Notes: generated from the letters alone by a model not told the origin. DNA of 64,000 bases from Paramecium pentaurelia (GCA_905183005.1 CAJJDO010000026.1:361717-425716); one strand, 5' to 3'. Shown: positions 12,432-25,431, counted from the first letter of the stretch. Made by a program: numbers and translations.

Positions 12432-13580
12432 ATGAAATCAATCGTCATTTTGGTTTTGGTTGCCACAGCCTTCGCTACAAACTTAGCTGCCTTTGAAAAA
12501 CTCGAAAAGAGCAAGCTTGGAAAGACATTGTTGAACACAATTGCTATCCAAATGCAAACAGGTGAACCACTTGAAAGAATCTTCTAAACACTCTATGATT
12601 TGGAAGAAAGATACTAAAACGATTAAAGAGAAGATGATGCTGAAAACAAGGCATTCTAAGGTGTTTGTGATGCTGATCTTGCTGGACTCAACTAAGAACT
12701 CGCTAATCTTGAATAAAGAGACACAGAATTATAAGCTAAACTTGACGAACTCCAACCAGTCCATGACTAAAAGGTCGGATAAAGAGTTGCCAAATTAGCT
12801 GAAAAGGCCCTCCTTTAATAAGTTATTGATGAAGCCACAGCCAAGAGATAAGAAGAAAACTAAGATTTTGAAGATTAAAGAGAAGAATTCACATTCGTCT
12901 CAAGCGTCCTCGCTGAAGCAAGAAGACTCTTCACAGATAACTTATAAGCTCCAGCTTTCTTATAAAAGGGATCTAGCGAAGCTGTTCACTATACCCCATA
13001 AGTCTTTGCTTAAGTCGCTTCACATTTGAACGCTGCTGCTCACAAGGCCGGATAAATGAAACACATCAGAACCTTCGGAAAAGCCATCAAACTTATGGCT
13101 TAATTGGCTGTCAAAGCTTAATAATATGCCAACTAAGAATTAACAGGAAGAATCATCTAATTGATCGATGACTTATAAAACTAATTATAATAAGCTTTCG
13201 ATTTGGCCAGAAAGACTGAAGATTCAAGAAGATAAGCCTTTGATGCTTACAGCTCACTCTTAAACAGAGACATGAACAAACTCAACTCAGCTATTGCTAA
13301 CTTAGAAGCTGAAATCTAATCATTGGCTGACTAACTTGCTGCCACCCACAGCTCATAAGATGACAACTCTGCTAGACATGAAGCCAAGACCTAATAAAGA
13401 GATGACAGAAGAGCTGAATGCTAATAAGCTGCTTATGAATATTAATAAAGAAGATCCGCCAGAGATGGAGACAGATAAACTGTTTCTGACTTGATTGGTC
13501 ATTTGAACACCAACATGAGAGACTTGAAAGAATACATCGCCATGAGAGTTGCTGCTGGTGATACTGATTTGGGCTAATGA
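12432..13580 (+). CDS. Trichocyst matrix protein (TMP)
   Basis: An intronless 382-residue structural protein of the crystalline core of trichocysts, the defensive secretory organelles of Paramecium. It begins with a signal peptide (MKSIVILVLVATAFA). The mature part is almost entirely helical coiled coil with Gln, Ala, Glu and Leu, in two halves, as in known TMPs that are cleaved from a proprotein and packed as four-helix units. Cys residues are very few (in GVCDADLAG and RRAECQQA). Codon use is clearly richer in GC-ending codons (GCC, CTC, ATC, GAC) than its neighbours, as expected for a very highly expressed gene. Which TMP subfamily it belongs to cannot be settled here. Confidence 0.93.
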
Positions 13581-13707
13581 GTATATAACAATATACCTAT
13601 TATTACATAACAGCTTCATATATTTTATCTTTCTAATTTTCAATTATAAAAAATAAATAATTAAATTTAATAAATCACTATATAATATTGGACTATATGT
13701 ATAATAT

Positions 13708-14392
13708 TCAACAACAGAAACGCTTATTTTATTATTGCTTATTGTTTTGATTCTATGATCCAATTTTCAAAGTAGAATTCGCATTTTCAGTATTTGATTT
13801 TCTGCTCTCCTCAACAAGCTGTTCTTTAAAAACCTTTTCTCCTACTTATACAAAAGTTTCCTAATAAAATTGATTAAATACTTGAACTCCAATATTGTCT
13901 TTACAACTAGTTTTAAAATATATGGCATTATATTATTTAGCTAATTCCTTTCCATTTTCATCTGAAACATTCTATTCTAAATCACATTTATTGCCTATTA
14001 TCACTCTAACTTCACAATTAAATTATAATTACTTTAATCTAAAGGTCCTTACTCTTACAATTACTTAAACCATTCTTTCACACCTTCAAAACTTTATTTA
14101 TCATTTACATCATAAACTAAAAGTGCTACTTTTGCATCTCAAATATTACTAAATACATACCTCTATAATATAAGGGTAATATTGCTTTATATTTCTCTTA
14201 CCCTGCAGTATCCCAAATTTAAAATTTCAATGCTTTTCCATCTATTAATATTGTCTTGCTTTAAAATGCTGCTCCTAAAGTAGGTTAACCCTTCTCTTAA
14301 AAATCATTCTCAACAAACCTATACAGAAGGCTACTTTTTCCAACTCCCGAATCCCCTAATAGTACTACTTTTATTTCTTTTGTTAAACTCAT
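13708..14392 (-). CDS. Rab-family small GTPase (Rab5/21/22-like)
   Basis: A 212-residue Rab GTPase for membrane traffic. Motifs seen in order: P-loop GDSGVGKSS, switch I PTLGAAF, switch II WDTAGQEKY, base recognition NKCDL and TSCK, and a C-terminal CC for double prenylation. The sequence PTLGAAF is closest to Rab5/21/22-type switch I. Two 23-nt introns are required: 14138-14160, which ends in GAG, and 14010-14032, which ends in AAG. With both removed the frame is continuous through YYRDAKVALLVYD and QIRVIIGNKCDL. It converges on the trichocyst gene with a 127-bp gap. Confidence 0.93.
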
Positions 14393-15199
14393 ATATATAA
14401 ATTAATAATAATAATTTCTATATTCACAGAAAATATAAGTATTTAACAAATTGAATTTCTTCATCTTTCAATAGTAGAAATTTAAATTATTACAAAAATT
14501 ATTATTCATTGAAATATTAAAATCCCTTTATTTAAGATAGCACAAAAATATTAAAACATGAAAATGAATAAAAGAACTCTCTGTTTTGACAACATCATTA
14601 AAACTGCATAAATCTTAGTCATTAGCTCAAAAAACAATACTTGTGTTATTGACTGTAACTAAAGAATCTATATTGTTTATGAGTTTCCTAACATTATCCT
14701 TAATTGTAATTGCTTATATTATGAAAAAATAAAATATTATCTTTGATAAATGACTTTCAATTTTCAAAAAAAAAAGGCAATAATTTGGCCTTATCATAGT
14801 TTTATAGAGTAATTAAAAAATTTGAAATATAATTAATTGAGAATAAATGAAAATAATTTCTTTAAAAAAATAGAATTAAATAGAGTAAGATAAAATAATG
14901 AATTTAATTATTTATATTTAGCAACTATATGATTATCTAATATAATTAATTATATATTTTATTTGATTATTTTTTTAAATCAAATTTTGATCTTTTAATA
15001 TCCTCTTTTTTATTATGCAGGTAATAATTCAAATTTTTAGATTTATTTATAAATATAATAAAATTTTCTTTCTACTAGATTTTCAGATGATTCTTAAACC
15101 TATAAATCATTTTAACACAATATGGTAATATATTGAAATAAAAAAAATATTAATAAATTATATTTATAAATCATTTTTTTAACTACTTAAACAAGACCA
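14393..15199. other. AT-rich intergenic region with one marginal ORF
   Basis: About 800 bp between the Rab gene start and the end of the kinase tail. The only ORF of note is on the + strand at 14558-14746 (62 residues, opening MKMNKRTLCF), which has no recognisable domain and could be chance. The rest is low-complexity A/T sequence in which I see no gene. Confidence 0.4.
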
Positions 15200-16781
15200 T
15201 CAAGTTTATTTTTAAAAGTTTTAATTTAAACAATAGTTTTATTATTAAGATTTACCTTAAAATGCATTTTCTTTAATTTTTTATATCTAATTTTGACACT
15301 AATTATTCACATTTTGAATTTATATTTATTTAAATTAAGGATTTTATTAAGAATTTTGAGATTTTTATTCAAAAAAATAATTATTTTACAGTTTCTAATT
15401 TTATTATTGAAATTAATTCTAATTAAAAGATGATTATTTGTTTTAGGATTATTGTAAATTTATAAATGGGCAGAGTTATCTTGGAACTGAATGGGCTTGT
15501 TATTTGAGAGGATATAATTATTATGGAACACAGAAATTTTTATTTTATTATATTTCCATACTTGTATTTAATGCGAATTATTTGATTTCTTAAGATTTTC
15601 CTATTACTTCTTGTACATTATTTACAGGTTGGGCTTAGAACTAATTATTTCTTGAATTAAGACTATAATTATTTCTGGAACTAGTTGATTAATTATTTAT
15701 TTGCCTTGATCTTGCAAATGGAATTTGGTTATTGAAATTTGGCACTTACTATTAATTTAATAATTATTCATTTTTTTTTTTGAAGTGATGCTGGATTAGG
15801 TAAATTAGAAATGCAGGTGGACCTTTATGGATTTTTTTATTTTTAGTAGTCTTTAGGGATTGGAAGATCAGATATAAAATTATTTACTTAATTTTGATTA
15901 GGTTGAGTAATTCTTTAAATTTGATTTCTGGTGACATTTTGGGATTATCCTTTCATATCTTCAACAAATTTGTTAATATCATGTCGTTTATTTGGATCTA
16001 TTTGAAGCATATTTAAGAGAAGAGTTTTGTATTTTCTATCTAAATTTACTTGATTATTAATGGTTTAGTCAATTTCTGACTAAGTTATGTTCAAAATTTT
16101 TTATTTGACTTCATCCTCAGTAGATCCTAAATTAAAAATAGAAATACCATTAAATAATGTAGTTTAAGTCAATAATTCATAAATCACAGCTCCAAAAGCC
16201 CATATATCAACTTTTTAAGAGTATTGATTTGAATTATTTAATTATTCTGGAGCTTGATAATAAGCAGTACCAACGTATTAAGTTTTAAGAAGATCAATAT
16301 TTTTGATTGTACCAAAATCACAAATTTTATATATTTCTTAAATATTATTAGCATCTTCTTTCTAAAATATCAATATATTTTCAGGCTTAATATCTCTATG
16401 GGCATAGCCTAAATCATGAATTTCTTTTATTCCATTTCCTATTGCTTTCATTATAAACCTTACATCATCTGGTTTAACTTTACCTTAAGATAAAATTCTA
16501 TCATATAAAGATTCTTTGCAATACTCCATTACTATATAATACATATCATCTTTTTAGTATAATTCGTAAGTTTTAATTAAATTTTTAAAGTTTCTTCCTT
16601 GCATTTTGTTTAACATTTCTAATTCATTGTTATTTATGCTTTTTTATAGTTTGATTGCCACAATTTCATTTGTTTATTCATTTTCACATTTTAATACTAC
16701 TCCAAAAGAACCTTCACCAAGTTTATTTAAAATTGTGTAAGTGAATTGGTTTGTTGTTATTTTGGGATTATCACTATTCAT
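15200..16781 (-). CDS. Ser/Thr protein kinase with Q-rich tail, frame-broken at A11
   Basis: The 5' part reads as an intronless 337-residue kinase: Gly loop GEGSFGVV, lysine in VAIKLQ, catalytic loop HRDIKPEN, DFGT, APEQ in the activation segment, and DIWAFGAVIYELL. It ends at a TGA at 15768 straight after a run of eleven A on the coding strand (T run 15771-15781). In the next frame a coding-like Q/N-rich sequence continues for about 190 codons to a TGA at 15200. The total length 15200-16781 is one base over a multiple of three. With ten A the frame would be continuous. So the tail is probably part of the gene and the extra A is an error, a lesion or a slippage site. Confidence 0.75.
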
Positions 16782-16979
16782 TTATTTTTCTATTAGGTAA
16801 TTAAAATATTAATATTATTTTTCAAGAAATCAGTAAAATTTTACTCTTAAATAATTCATATAGGTATCTTTGAAATCTATAGTATATTTTAAAAATCTAA
16901 ATCATAAATTTTATATTGATTAATATATTCTAAAATAGTATATATTTAAATTAAATATCGTTAAAATAAGACTTGAATA

Positions 16980-17711
16980 ATGCATTCACATTAAAAACAA
17001 TTAATCGATATCAGTAAAAATAAAAAATTAATAGATAGATTCATTAATAGAAACAATAGAGAATTAATTTAGAAAGAATGAAGAAATGCATTAAACAATA
17101 TCATAATAAATTCACTGTGATATTGAGAGAATTGATGCATAATTATTCATCTAAGAAATGAGAATATCATTAAAATAGCCAAAAGCAAGTATTGAAACAT
17201 TATTAAAAAAATGTTAATCAATGATTGATAAATTATTGGATGAAGAATTCAATTTGGATAGATTGATGTCTAAATTGAGATCAAAAAAAAGAAGAAATAA
17301 TAAAGCATCTACAGGTAATGTGCTATAATAAATTGATGAAAACACCCTTAAGGAAATTAATACATTTAGTAAATGTTAAGATGTAGTTAAAAAAGATGAA
17401 AAATAATTTACTGAAAAATTAAATATAGAAAAAACAAACAGACATACAGAAATAGATCCTTTTGAAAAATTAATTAATATCAATATGCAAATTGAATAAT
17501 GTTTAGGTATTATATATTACTTAAAATAGAGTTGTTATCAAATTAAAATAATTTAGATAATGAGAGTGATATGGAAGTTAAAATCAATAATTTAGAAGAG
17601 TAGATTTATAAGTTGACTGAAAATAGAGTATATAATGATGAAAATGTTGAGGTGTACATAGTGTAGAAAAACAATAAGAAAAGAATGCCTAATTTACAAA
17701 TTAATTATTGA
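16980..17711 (+). CDS. Coiled-coil protein, unknown function
   Basis: A 227-residue protein after removal of a 25-nt and a 23-nt intron. It is helical and charged throughout, with a basic patch SKLRSKKRRNNK in the middle. No known domain is evident. It ends 44 bp before the SF3B3 start codon on the same strand. Confidence 0.65.
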
Positions 17712-17755
17712 TTTTATTTAATATATTCTTTTTTGTTTTTATTTAAATATTGGAT

Positions 17756-20700
17756 ATGCAACTCTACAGTCTAACTTTACAAAAAAGCACAGGAATACAA
17801 AAGGCTATATATGGAAATTTCTCAGGACCAAAAGCCTAAGAGATTGTTGTATCAAAAGTGAAGCATATTGAGCTTCTTAAGATAAATGAGAGCAAGTATA
17901 AATAATGTTATATAATGTTTAGTGGTAAATTAGAGACTATAGCATCATAAGAAGTATTTGGTATAATACGTTCAATCCATTCATTTAGATTTCCTGGAGT
18001 AAATATTTTAATAAAATTGTAGAATAATAGAGATAATTTGGTTATTGGTAGTGATTCTGGTCGAGTAGTAGTGTTAGGTTTTGATGGTTTAAAAAACATG
18101 TTTGTAAAAGTGCATTAAGAAACTTATGGGAAAACTGGATGTAGAAGGATTGTTCCTGGCTAATACCTGGCATGTGATCCTAAAGGAAGAGCCTTTATGA
18201 TTAGTGCAGTAGAAAAACATAAATTTGTATATATATTAACTAGAGAAAATGAAAAAATTACAATTTCTTCCCCTTTGGAGGCGCCAAAATCTCATACTAT
18301 TGTGTTTGATATTGTAGGGTTAGATGCTGGTTATGATAATGCTTAATTTGCAGCAATAGAATCAGATTATGGTGATTGGTAAGACAAGGACAGTGCAGTT
18401 TGCACAGGTATTTAAACAAAATTCTTAACTATATATGAAATGGATTTTGGATTGAATACTGTGAGAAGATAAAGATCAGATCCTATTCATATTTCATCTC
18501 ATTCTTTATTAATGGTTCCTAATGCACCAGATGGACCAGGAGGTGTTATAGTGTTATGTGAAGATTTCTTGCATTATCGAGGTCCAAAGAATTAGGAAAT
18601 GAAAGTTCCATATCCAAAAAATTAGGGAATGCCTGCTGATAGAGGAGCAATGATAAGTTCATTTGGATTTTATAAATAAAAAGTAATTATTATTTGAATA
18701 TATATTAGTCATCCTTTTTATATTTATTATAATCAGAGTATGGTGATTTATTTGAATTATCATTACAATTTACTAAAGATGAAGTTCATTCAATAAGAAT
18801 GATCTATTTTGATACTATTCCTGTGGCTAATAGTTTGTGTTTGATGAGAAGTAAACATCTATTTGCAGCTTGTGAAAAGGGAAATCATTGTTTCTATAAA
18901 TACTAGAGAGAGGAAATAAACACTAATATTATCTGTACTGATTCTAGTATGGCTCTTGAAGAATAAATATTCTTTAAGCCTTAAAAACTTAAGCATTTAT
19001 CACTCTTATAGGAACTTAATAATTTTAGTTGTATTAGTGATTTAAAAGTGGCAGATTTAGCAAAGGAAGGCAATCCATAAATTTATATATGTTGTGCAGC
19101 TGGTAATAGATCTACTTTGAGAGTTTTGAGACATGGTTTAGAAATAACATAATTAGCTAATACTAATTTATAAGCAAAACCATTAGGTATATGGACTTTA
19201 AAAGAGAGATATGAGGATCCAGTTCATAAATACATAGTGATTTCATACATTAATAAAACCTTAGTATTAAAAATTGGTGAGAAAGTAGAGTAGGTTCATG
19301 ATACAGGATTAGAAGGAACTAAATAAACAATTCATGTTGGAACTTTAATTGATGATTCCTAAATTCAAATCTTAACAAATGGATATAGACACATTAGAAA
19401 AAACAAACCACCTACTGATTATATTATTGATGGTAAAGTCATTAAAGGAGTTTCAAATGAAAAATAAGTAGCATTTGCTTTAGCAGGTGGTGATGTTTAC
19501 TATTTTGAATTGGATACTACAACAGTTTCAGGAAATTTGATTGAAATAACAAAAGATTAAATGGATAATGAAATAAAAGCTTTAGAATTAGGCCCTATTG
19601 AAGAGGGAAGATAAAGATGCAAATTTTTATGTGTGGCTTTGAGTGATTAAACAATTAGATTATTGAGTTTAGAACCTGAATCTTGTTTTGAAAGAGGAGC
19701 CATGTAAGCATTGCCTAGTGAAGCTGAAAGCTTATGCATGATGGAAATGGCCTCTGAATAAGAAGGTTAATAAAGTTTTACAAAATAGTTATTTTTATTT
19801 ATAGGTTTGAATAATGGTCTCTTAATGAGAACTTCAGTTGATTAATTATCAGGAGGTTTATCTGATACAAGAACAAGATATTTAGGAACAAAGGCTGTAA
19901 AATGTCTAAGGATTACAGCTAATTAATAATAGGCTATGTTAGCATTATCATCTCGATCATGGTTATGTTATAATAATAGTGGTCGTATATTCATGTAACC
20001 ATTATCTTATGATTATTTGGATTATGCTTCTGCTTTTCTTGCTAAGGAATTTTAAGGTATTGTTGGTACTAATTAAAGTACTTTACGAATCATAATGCCA
20101 GAGAGATTTGGTGAAATATTTAATTAGTAGTCATTAGATTTGACATATTCACCTAGAAAAATGATTTTTCATGAACCTAGCAAGGCAATATTTATTATTG
20201 AATCAGATAATCGATCATATAACAATATTTAATAAAAGGTTGAGGAAGTTTATTAGACTGAAGAATTACCAGAATAATGGAATCAAATTTAAGCTGAACA
20301 ATATAAATGGGCATCTTTAATTCGAATAGTAGATGCCACTAAATTAGAAACACTTAATGTTCATCAATTCTATGAGAATTAACATGCATGTTCAATCTGT
20401 TATATTTAATTTGCTGGTTATCAAGAATAATACATATGTGTTGGAACAGTAAAAGATCTTGTAAATGAACCATCAAGAAAATTCAGTTAAGGATTTATAC
20501 ATACATTTATTTATGATAATAAAACTTTGAAATTAAAACATTCAACTCCTATAGATGAAATTCCATATGCATTAGCAGCTTGGAGAGGAAGATTATTAGT
20601 TGGAGCTGGATGTAATTTAAGAGTATATGAAATGGGAAATCAAAGAATTTTAAAGAAAGCAGAAATCAAAAATTTGAATTCTTTTATTACTTCAATTATG

Positions 20701-21397
20701 GTTAAAGAAGATAGAATTTATGTAGCAGAAGTGGCTGATTCTATACATCTCCTTAGATATAATATAAGAGATTAAACATTTATGGAATTGGCAGATGATA
20801 TTCTACCAAGATATGTAACAGCAAGTACTGTTCTAGATTATCATACTGTTATTGCTGGCGATAAATTTGAAAATATATTTGTTAGTAGAGTACCATTAGA
20901 CATAGATGAAGAATAAGAGGAACATCCATATGAATATAAAATGAAGATGGATCAAGGTTGTATGAATGGAGCTCCATTTAAAATGGATTAAATATGCAAT
21001 TTTTATGTAGGTGAAGTCATTACTAGTCTCTAAAAAATTGCCTTAGTGTCCACCAGTTCAGAAGTTGTTGTCTATGGAACATCCATGGGATCAATTGCTG
21101 CACTTTATCCATTTGATAATAAAGAGGATATTGATTTCTTCCTCCATCTTGAAATGTATCTTAGAGTTGAACATCAACCTCTTTCTGGAAGAGATCATAT
21201 GTAATTTAGATCTGCCTATGGGCCTTGCAAAGTAAATATATCTTATATTATTTCTATAGTCTATCATAGATGGAGATTTATGTGATTAATTTGGAAATAT
21301 GTAATATAATAAATAAAGAGCTGTGGCTGAAGAATTTGATAGGACTCCTGCTGATATAATAAAAAAACTTGAAGACATTAGAAATAAAATTTTATGA
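17756..21397 (+). CDS. SF3B3: Splicing factor 3B subunit 3 (SF3B3/SAP130)
   Basis: A 1195-residue WD-like triple beta-propeller protein, close to the usual 1217 of animal SF3B3. It is a core part of the SF3b complex in U2 snRNP, which recognises the intron branch site. Conserved stretches include GNFSGPKAQEIVVSK near the start, VIGSDSGRVVVL, CRRIVPGQYLACDPKGRA, SPLEA, and the C-terminal RTPADIIKKLEDIR. Only two introns are present: 18683-18708 (26 nt) and 21232-21259 (28 nt). Their removal gives exactly 1196 codons including stop. Identity is clear from end to end. Confidence 0.98.
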
Positions 21398-22169
21398 ATA
21401 TTTTTAATTATACAATAAAATATAACAATAATCATTACTTATTTTTTATTATTCTTTATATTTTCTATTTATGTCAGAGTTATCCTTTAGATTAATAAAA
21501 TAATATATATATTTAAATATATTGATTAATACTTCTTTATCAAACAAAAAGGGGTCAATTTAAGATATATCTTATTTATATAAATATGTGACAATTATCT
21601 TATTAATATTTTCATTCATTAAATAATTTAGATTCTAAGTGTATCATTCTATATTTTATACTAATCATATATGAGTATTAATTTTTATTTATAATTAATT
21701 TTAAATAATTGCTTGTAACTAAATTTTCATATTACTAATTATTCTAAATAATTGTATCTTTTAAATTACTTTTAATTTGAATAACTTAAATTTCTTAATT
21801 TATTAAAATATATAATTAATTCTCAGTCAGTTTTTAATAATGATAGTATAAATTTGAAGTGTCTTAAAAGTAATAAATTTCATAATATTTTTAAATAAGT
21901 GCTTTTCTTCTAAATTTTTTACAAAAAAAGGGAATAACTTTTAAATACTCTTATCAAAAATGTTTATTTATAAATTCTGAATATATTAAAGAAATTTAGA
22001 TTTTAAATATTAGAGAGAGAAATTGAAACAAAGTTATGACTTAATGTATAGATGAGTAGAATGTTTTAATAAATATTTGCAAAGGATATAATTTAATTGA
22101 ATAGTAAATATAATAAAATTGATATAGTTTTTTTATATTATTTAATATATTTTCATACACATTTATTTA
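21398..22169. other. AT-rich intergenic region
   Basis: About 770 bp between SF3B3 and LSM4, both on the + strand. It consists of A/T-rich low-complexity sequence with many TGA in all frames. I see no gene, RNA or repeat family in it. Confidence 0.5.
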
Positions 22170-22687
22170 ATGATAAATATTGTAAAAACTTCTCATGATT
22201 ATTCTAGTTCCCTTTAAGTCTATTATTAACAGCCAAAGGATCAGATGCGGTATATTTTAAAGAATAATAAGAATAGGTAATTGAAGTTAAAGCAGGAGAT
22301 ACATATGATGGTAAATTAGAATAATTAGATAAATTTATGAATGTTAAATTAACTAATGTTAAACATACATCAAAAGTAAATGGTTCATTTATTATATTAT
22401 CAGGATGGAAATTAATTTCATGGAATAAAAGAATTGCTCATTAAAGGAAATTCGATTAAGTATTTTAGATTGGTATGAATAGTAATATTGATATTTAAGA
22501 ATCCTGATGCTGAGAAAAAAGCTTAAGAAGAAGCTGAGATATGTAATTTTACAATTAAAAAATAGACGAATAACAATAATAGCAAAAATAATAAAAGCAA
22601 AATGAATAAAAATAATAAAGAAAAACTTAAAATTAAAAATCACGTGGAAAGTCTTATCCTTAAAAGTAACCTTAATAGAGAAGATGA
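22170..22687 (+). CDS. LSM4: U6 snRNA-associated Sm-like protein LSm4
   Basis: A 128-residue Sm-like protein, part of the LSm2-8 ring on U6 snRNA (splicing) and the LSm1-7 ring (mRNA decay). The Sm1 motif reads VIEVKAGDTYDGKLEQLDKF and Sm2 reads IKGNSIKYFRL. The Q-rich tail ends in SRGKSYPQKQ, replacing the RG-rich tail of animals. Five introns lie in 518 bp: 22182-22207, 22250-22276, 22376-22403 (CAG end), 22473-22499 (AAG end, contains an in-frame TGA) and 22543-22565. The removal of all five gives 129 codons. The conserved domain makes the odd splice sites credible. Confidence 0.95.
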
Positions 22688-22739
22688 GTTATATATTATA
22701 TTATTATCGCATACAAATAAAAAATAAGAATATAATTTT

Positions 22740-24260
22740 TCAATCGAATTCTCCATTATTATCAATGAATGCTTATTCCACTTATACTTAATCATCATCT
22801 CCTATTGCACTTCCTATTAAATTATTATTGTCTTCTTATTATTGCATTTATTCATCTGATACAGAACCCCTAATTAAAAAATCAAATGATTATTCTTACA
22901 TACAACAAGTTTAAACATTCCAATCTTTTGATACTTAGAAATTGAGAACACTTCTACCTATTTATATAGCAAGGTTTTTATTGAGATCAACTGATACTTA
23001 GGTTGGATTTTTCATTAATACCAATGTTCCAAATTTAGATTATTGATCTTCAATAATAAATTATGCTAGTTTCAATAAATATAGAATTTTACAATTAGAA
23101 TATTTAATTATAGCATGTAATCTTGAAACTGATATATCAGTAATACGAACATCAGAATCATGGCCTCTTCCTAATTTTATAAATTGCTTTTATGAAAAAC
23201 TAATTATATGTGTTCCTTTGCTTTAATTTCTATCTCTACTCAAAATTTCCAATGTTAAATAAGGAGGATCTGGTTTAGGAAGTACAATTGTTTCATAAAT
23301 TCTATTTTAATATTTGATTCTATCTTTATCATAAATTTTAATATTTACTAGGAATAGGAGCTTTGCAAACTTCACATTCAAATTATTTCCATTAAAAAGA
23401 AACTGAGAATTTTGTAGTTTTTGGTTATAATTTATTAAGCAACCATGTTTACAAACATATTAAATGAATAAATTTAACTGATCCTTAACATTTACAACAA
23501 TCTATCAAAGGATTATTTTAATCTGTTTAAGCATCATTATAACATATTCTACATTATGGTTCTTCTCCTTAAATCTATTCATCTTCTTATGTATGAATGT
23601 TCATAATATTTAAACTTTTATCAGATACAAATTTTTATAATTCAGGTTCTATAGACACTTCCTAATTATTAGTATTATTATTTAAACAACTAATCTCTCG
23701 AATTCGAAATCGAACTCTACCTAACTTTATATAATCATTTTATTTCAATGAATAGCCCTATCAAATATAGAGTAATAAATTAACTGATTAATCATTTTTT
23801 TGATTCTTTAATGATTTAACCACAACCCAAGGACTACAATCTGATAATCCTTCAGTTTCTTCTGATATTTATTATTAATATATAGATTCAATAAAATATT
23901 TAGTTATCTAACGATTTATTCTAATAAGTTCCTGCACATCTGATTAATTTTGATATTACTAAAAGTAATTCATTAAATTTTATATATTACTAACAACTCA
24001 TCCTTTGTTTAAATAACTCTAATGGCTTCTTTTTATCTTATAAATATCACTTTTATTTATAATAATAAATACTTTTTGACGAATTAGTTTTTAATTACCC
24101 TTTTATCACATTTTTATTTTCATAATCAAACAAACCATGAGAATCTCGACTCCATGTGAAATGTTTTATTTCTCTAATGTTACTTTACTATTATTTACAA
24201 TGATAATGCTATTTAATTAGCATTTCTAACATCATCTTAATTTGAAACACAAGTACCCAT
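22740..24260 (-). CDS. Membrane-anchored RING-CH (RINGv) + FHA protein
   Basis: A 453-residue protein. It starts MGTCVS, a good N-myristoylation signal with a palmitoylatable Cys. Near residue 150 is LGRVRFRIREI, itself FHA-like. A RING-CH finger follows: CRIC, CCKCQGSVKFIH, CLQTW, then CEVC after a spacer. The C-terminal half has an FHA domain: IKLGRGHDSDVRI, SVSRLHAII and KFGTLVLM, i.e. the phosphothreonine-binding Arg, Ser and Lys-Phe-Gly elements. By family it should be a membrane-linked ubiquitin ligase guided by a phosphopeptide. Six introns are inferred; one (23758-23784) has a GTT donor and removes an in-frame TGA. It is 55 bp from the PSI gene. Confidence 0.82.
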
Positions 24261-24315
24261 ATTTTACTTTATAAAGTAATTATTTATATATATTAAATGA
24301 ATTTCTATATTAAAA

Positions 24316-25315
24316 TCATTCATCTGCATTTTCATCTTATCCTTCATCTCCTCCTTCTCCTACTAGTTTTTTATACTATTTCTAATAAGAATTAAGTTTC
24401 TTCTCTAATGTTGCTCTTTCATCATATAATCGATCTAATTCATTAGTTCCAACAGCTGCTCCTGATGGACTAGCATTTTCTCTTAAAGCATTCATTCTTT
24501 CTTTATATCTTCCTTATCTAACAAAAACTATAAAACAGTTAATAATAAAATTACCATAATTATCTTCCCAACCTCTTTCTGAATTTTTATTATTTGGTTC
24601 TTCTGCTTTAGTATCTTTTCTTTTTTTAGTATTTACTGTTTTTAAAACAATCAATTCTCGTTTTGGACATTTAGCAGCTCCATCACCAATTAAATAATTT
24701 TATGGACATTATATACCATCTCCATCAAGTTAAACACAACTAATTATTATCTGTGGTTAATCTTCACACCATCCACAAGCAGTATCTTTTACACATGACT
24801 TTCCTTAAAAATATAAATACATCACAATCAACATATCTAGCACATTCTCCAGCACAATATAAATAATTATAAAAATTGCACATTGTATAGAATGGTGCTA
24901 TATTATCACCTGCTACACATTTTTCTTCCATACTACACCAACCACATTTTGCATTTTTTGTACAAGCTGCACAATCTTTAAATTCTAAACATTCATCAGA
25001 TTTTTCATTAGTTGGCATATTATATTTCAAAGATTCTATTTAAACATTAATATCTGAAAGTCTTTTAGTAATTTTTTCTATTTATTCTTCTAAAACTACT
25101 TTTGATAATTATTTAGCCATATAGATTTATTCATCTTATTTAGTTGCTTCACATTCTTTATCTTCTTATTCTTAATTATCTTCAGTTGCATTTTCTTCTA
25201 ATTCTATCTCACCATGTAATTCTTAATATAACTTTTTTGCTTCATCCATTCCATCACCATCTTAACATTTAATTTGTATTAAAACGAATAAGCAAATTAT
25301 TATTAATTTTATCAT
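24316..25315 (-). CDS. Secreted PSI-repeat protein
   Basis: A 316-residue protein with a signal peptide (MIKLIIICLFVLIQIKC), an acidic helical segment, two cysteine-rich PSI (plexin-semaphorin-integrin) repeats, and a charged C-terminal helix. The first repeat is ECLEFKDCAACTKNAKCGWC and the second CARYVDCDSCVKDTACGWC, created by removal of a 22-nt intron (24799-24820, AAG acceptor). A second 27-nt intron lies near 24550. PSI repeats are extracellular disulfide folds in receptors and adhesion proteins. There is no transmembrane helix, so the protein is probably lumenal or secreted. Confidence 0.8.
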
Positions 25316-25431
25316 TATTTATAGTATAATCAAAGATAATTATATATATTATTCCATTTTTTTTATTTTTGACTGATACTATTAATTTTTATAGTATTGC
25401 TTAGATAAAATAATTTAATTTATTATTTTTT

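Noticed and set aside
14558..14746. 62-residue + strand ORF as a gene
   Set aside because: It has no recognisable domain and sits in low-complexity A/T sequence; noted only within the intergenic entry.
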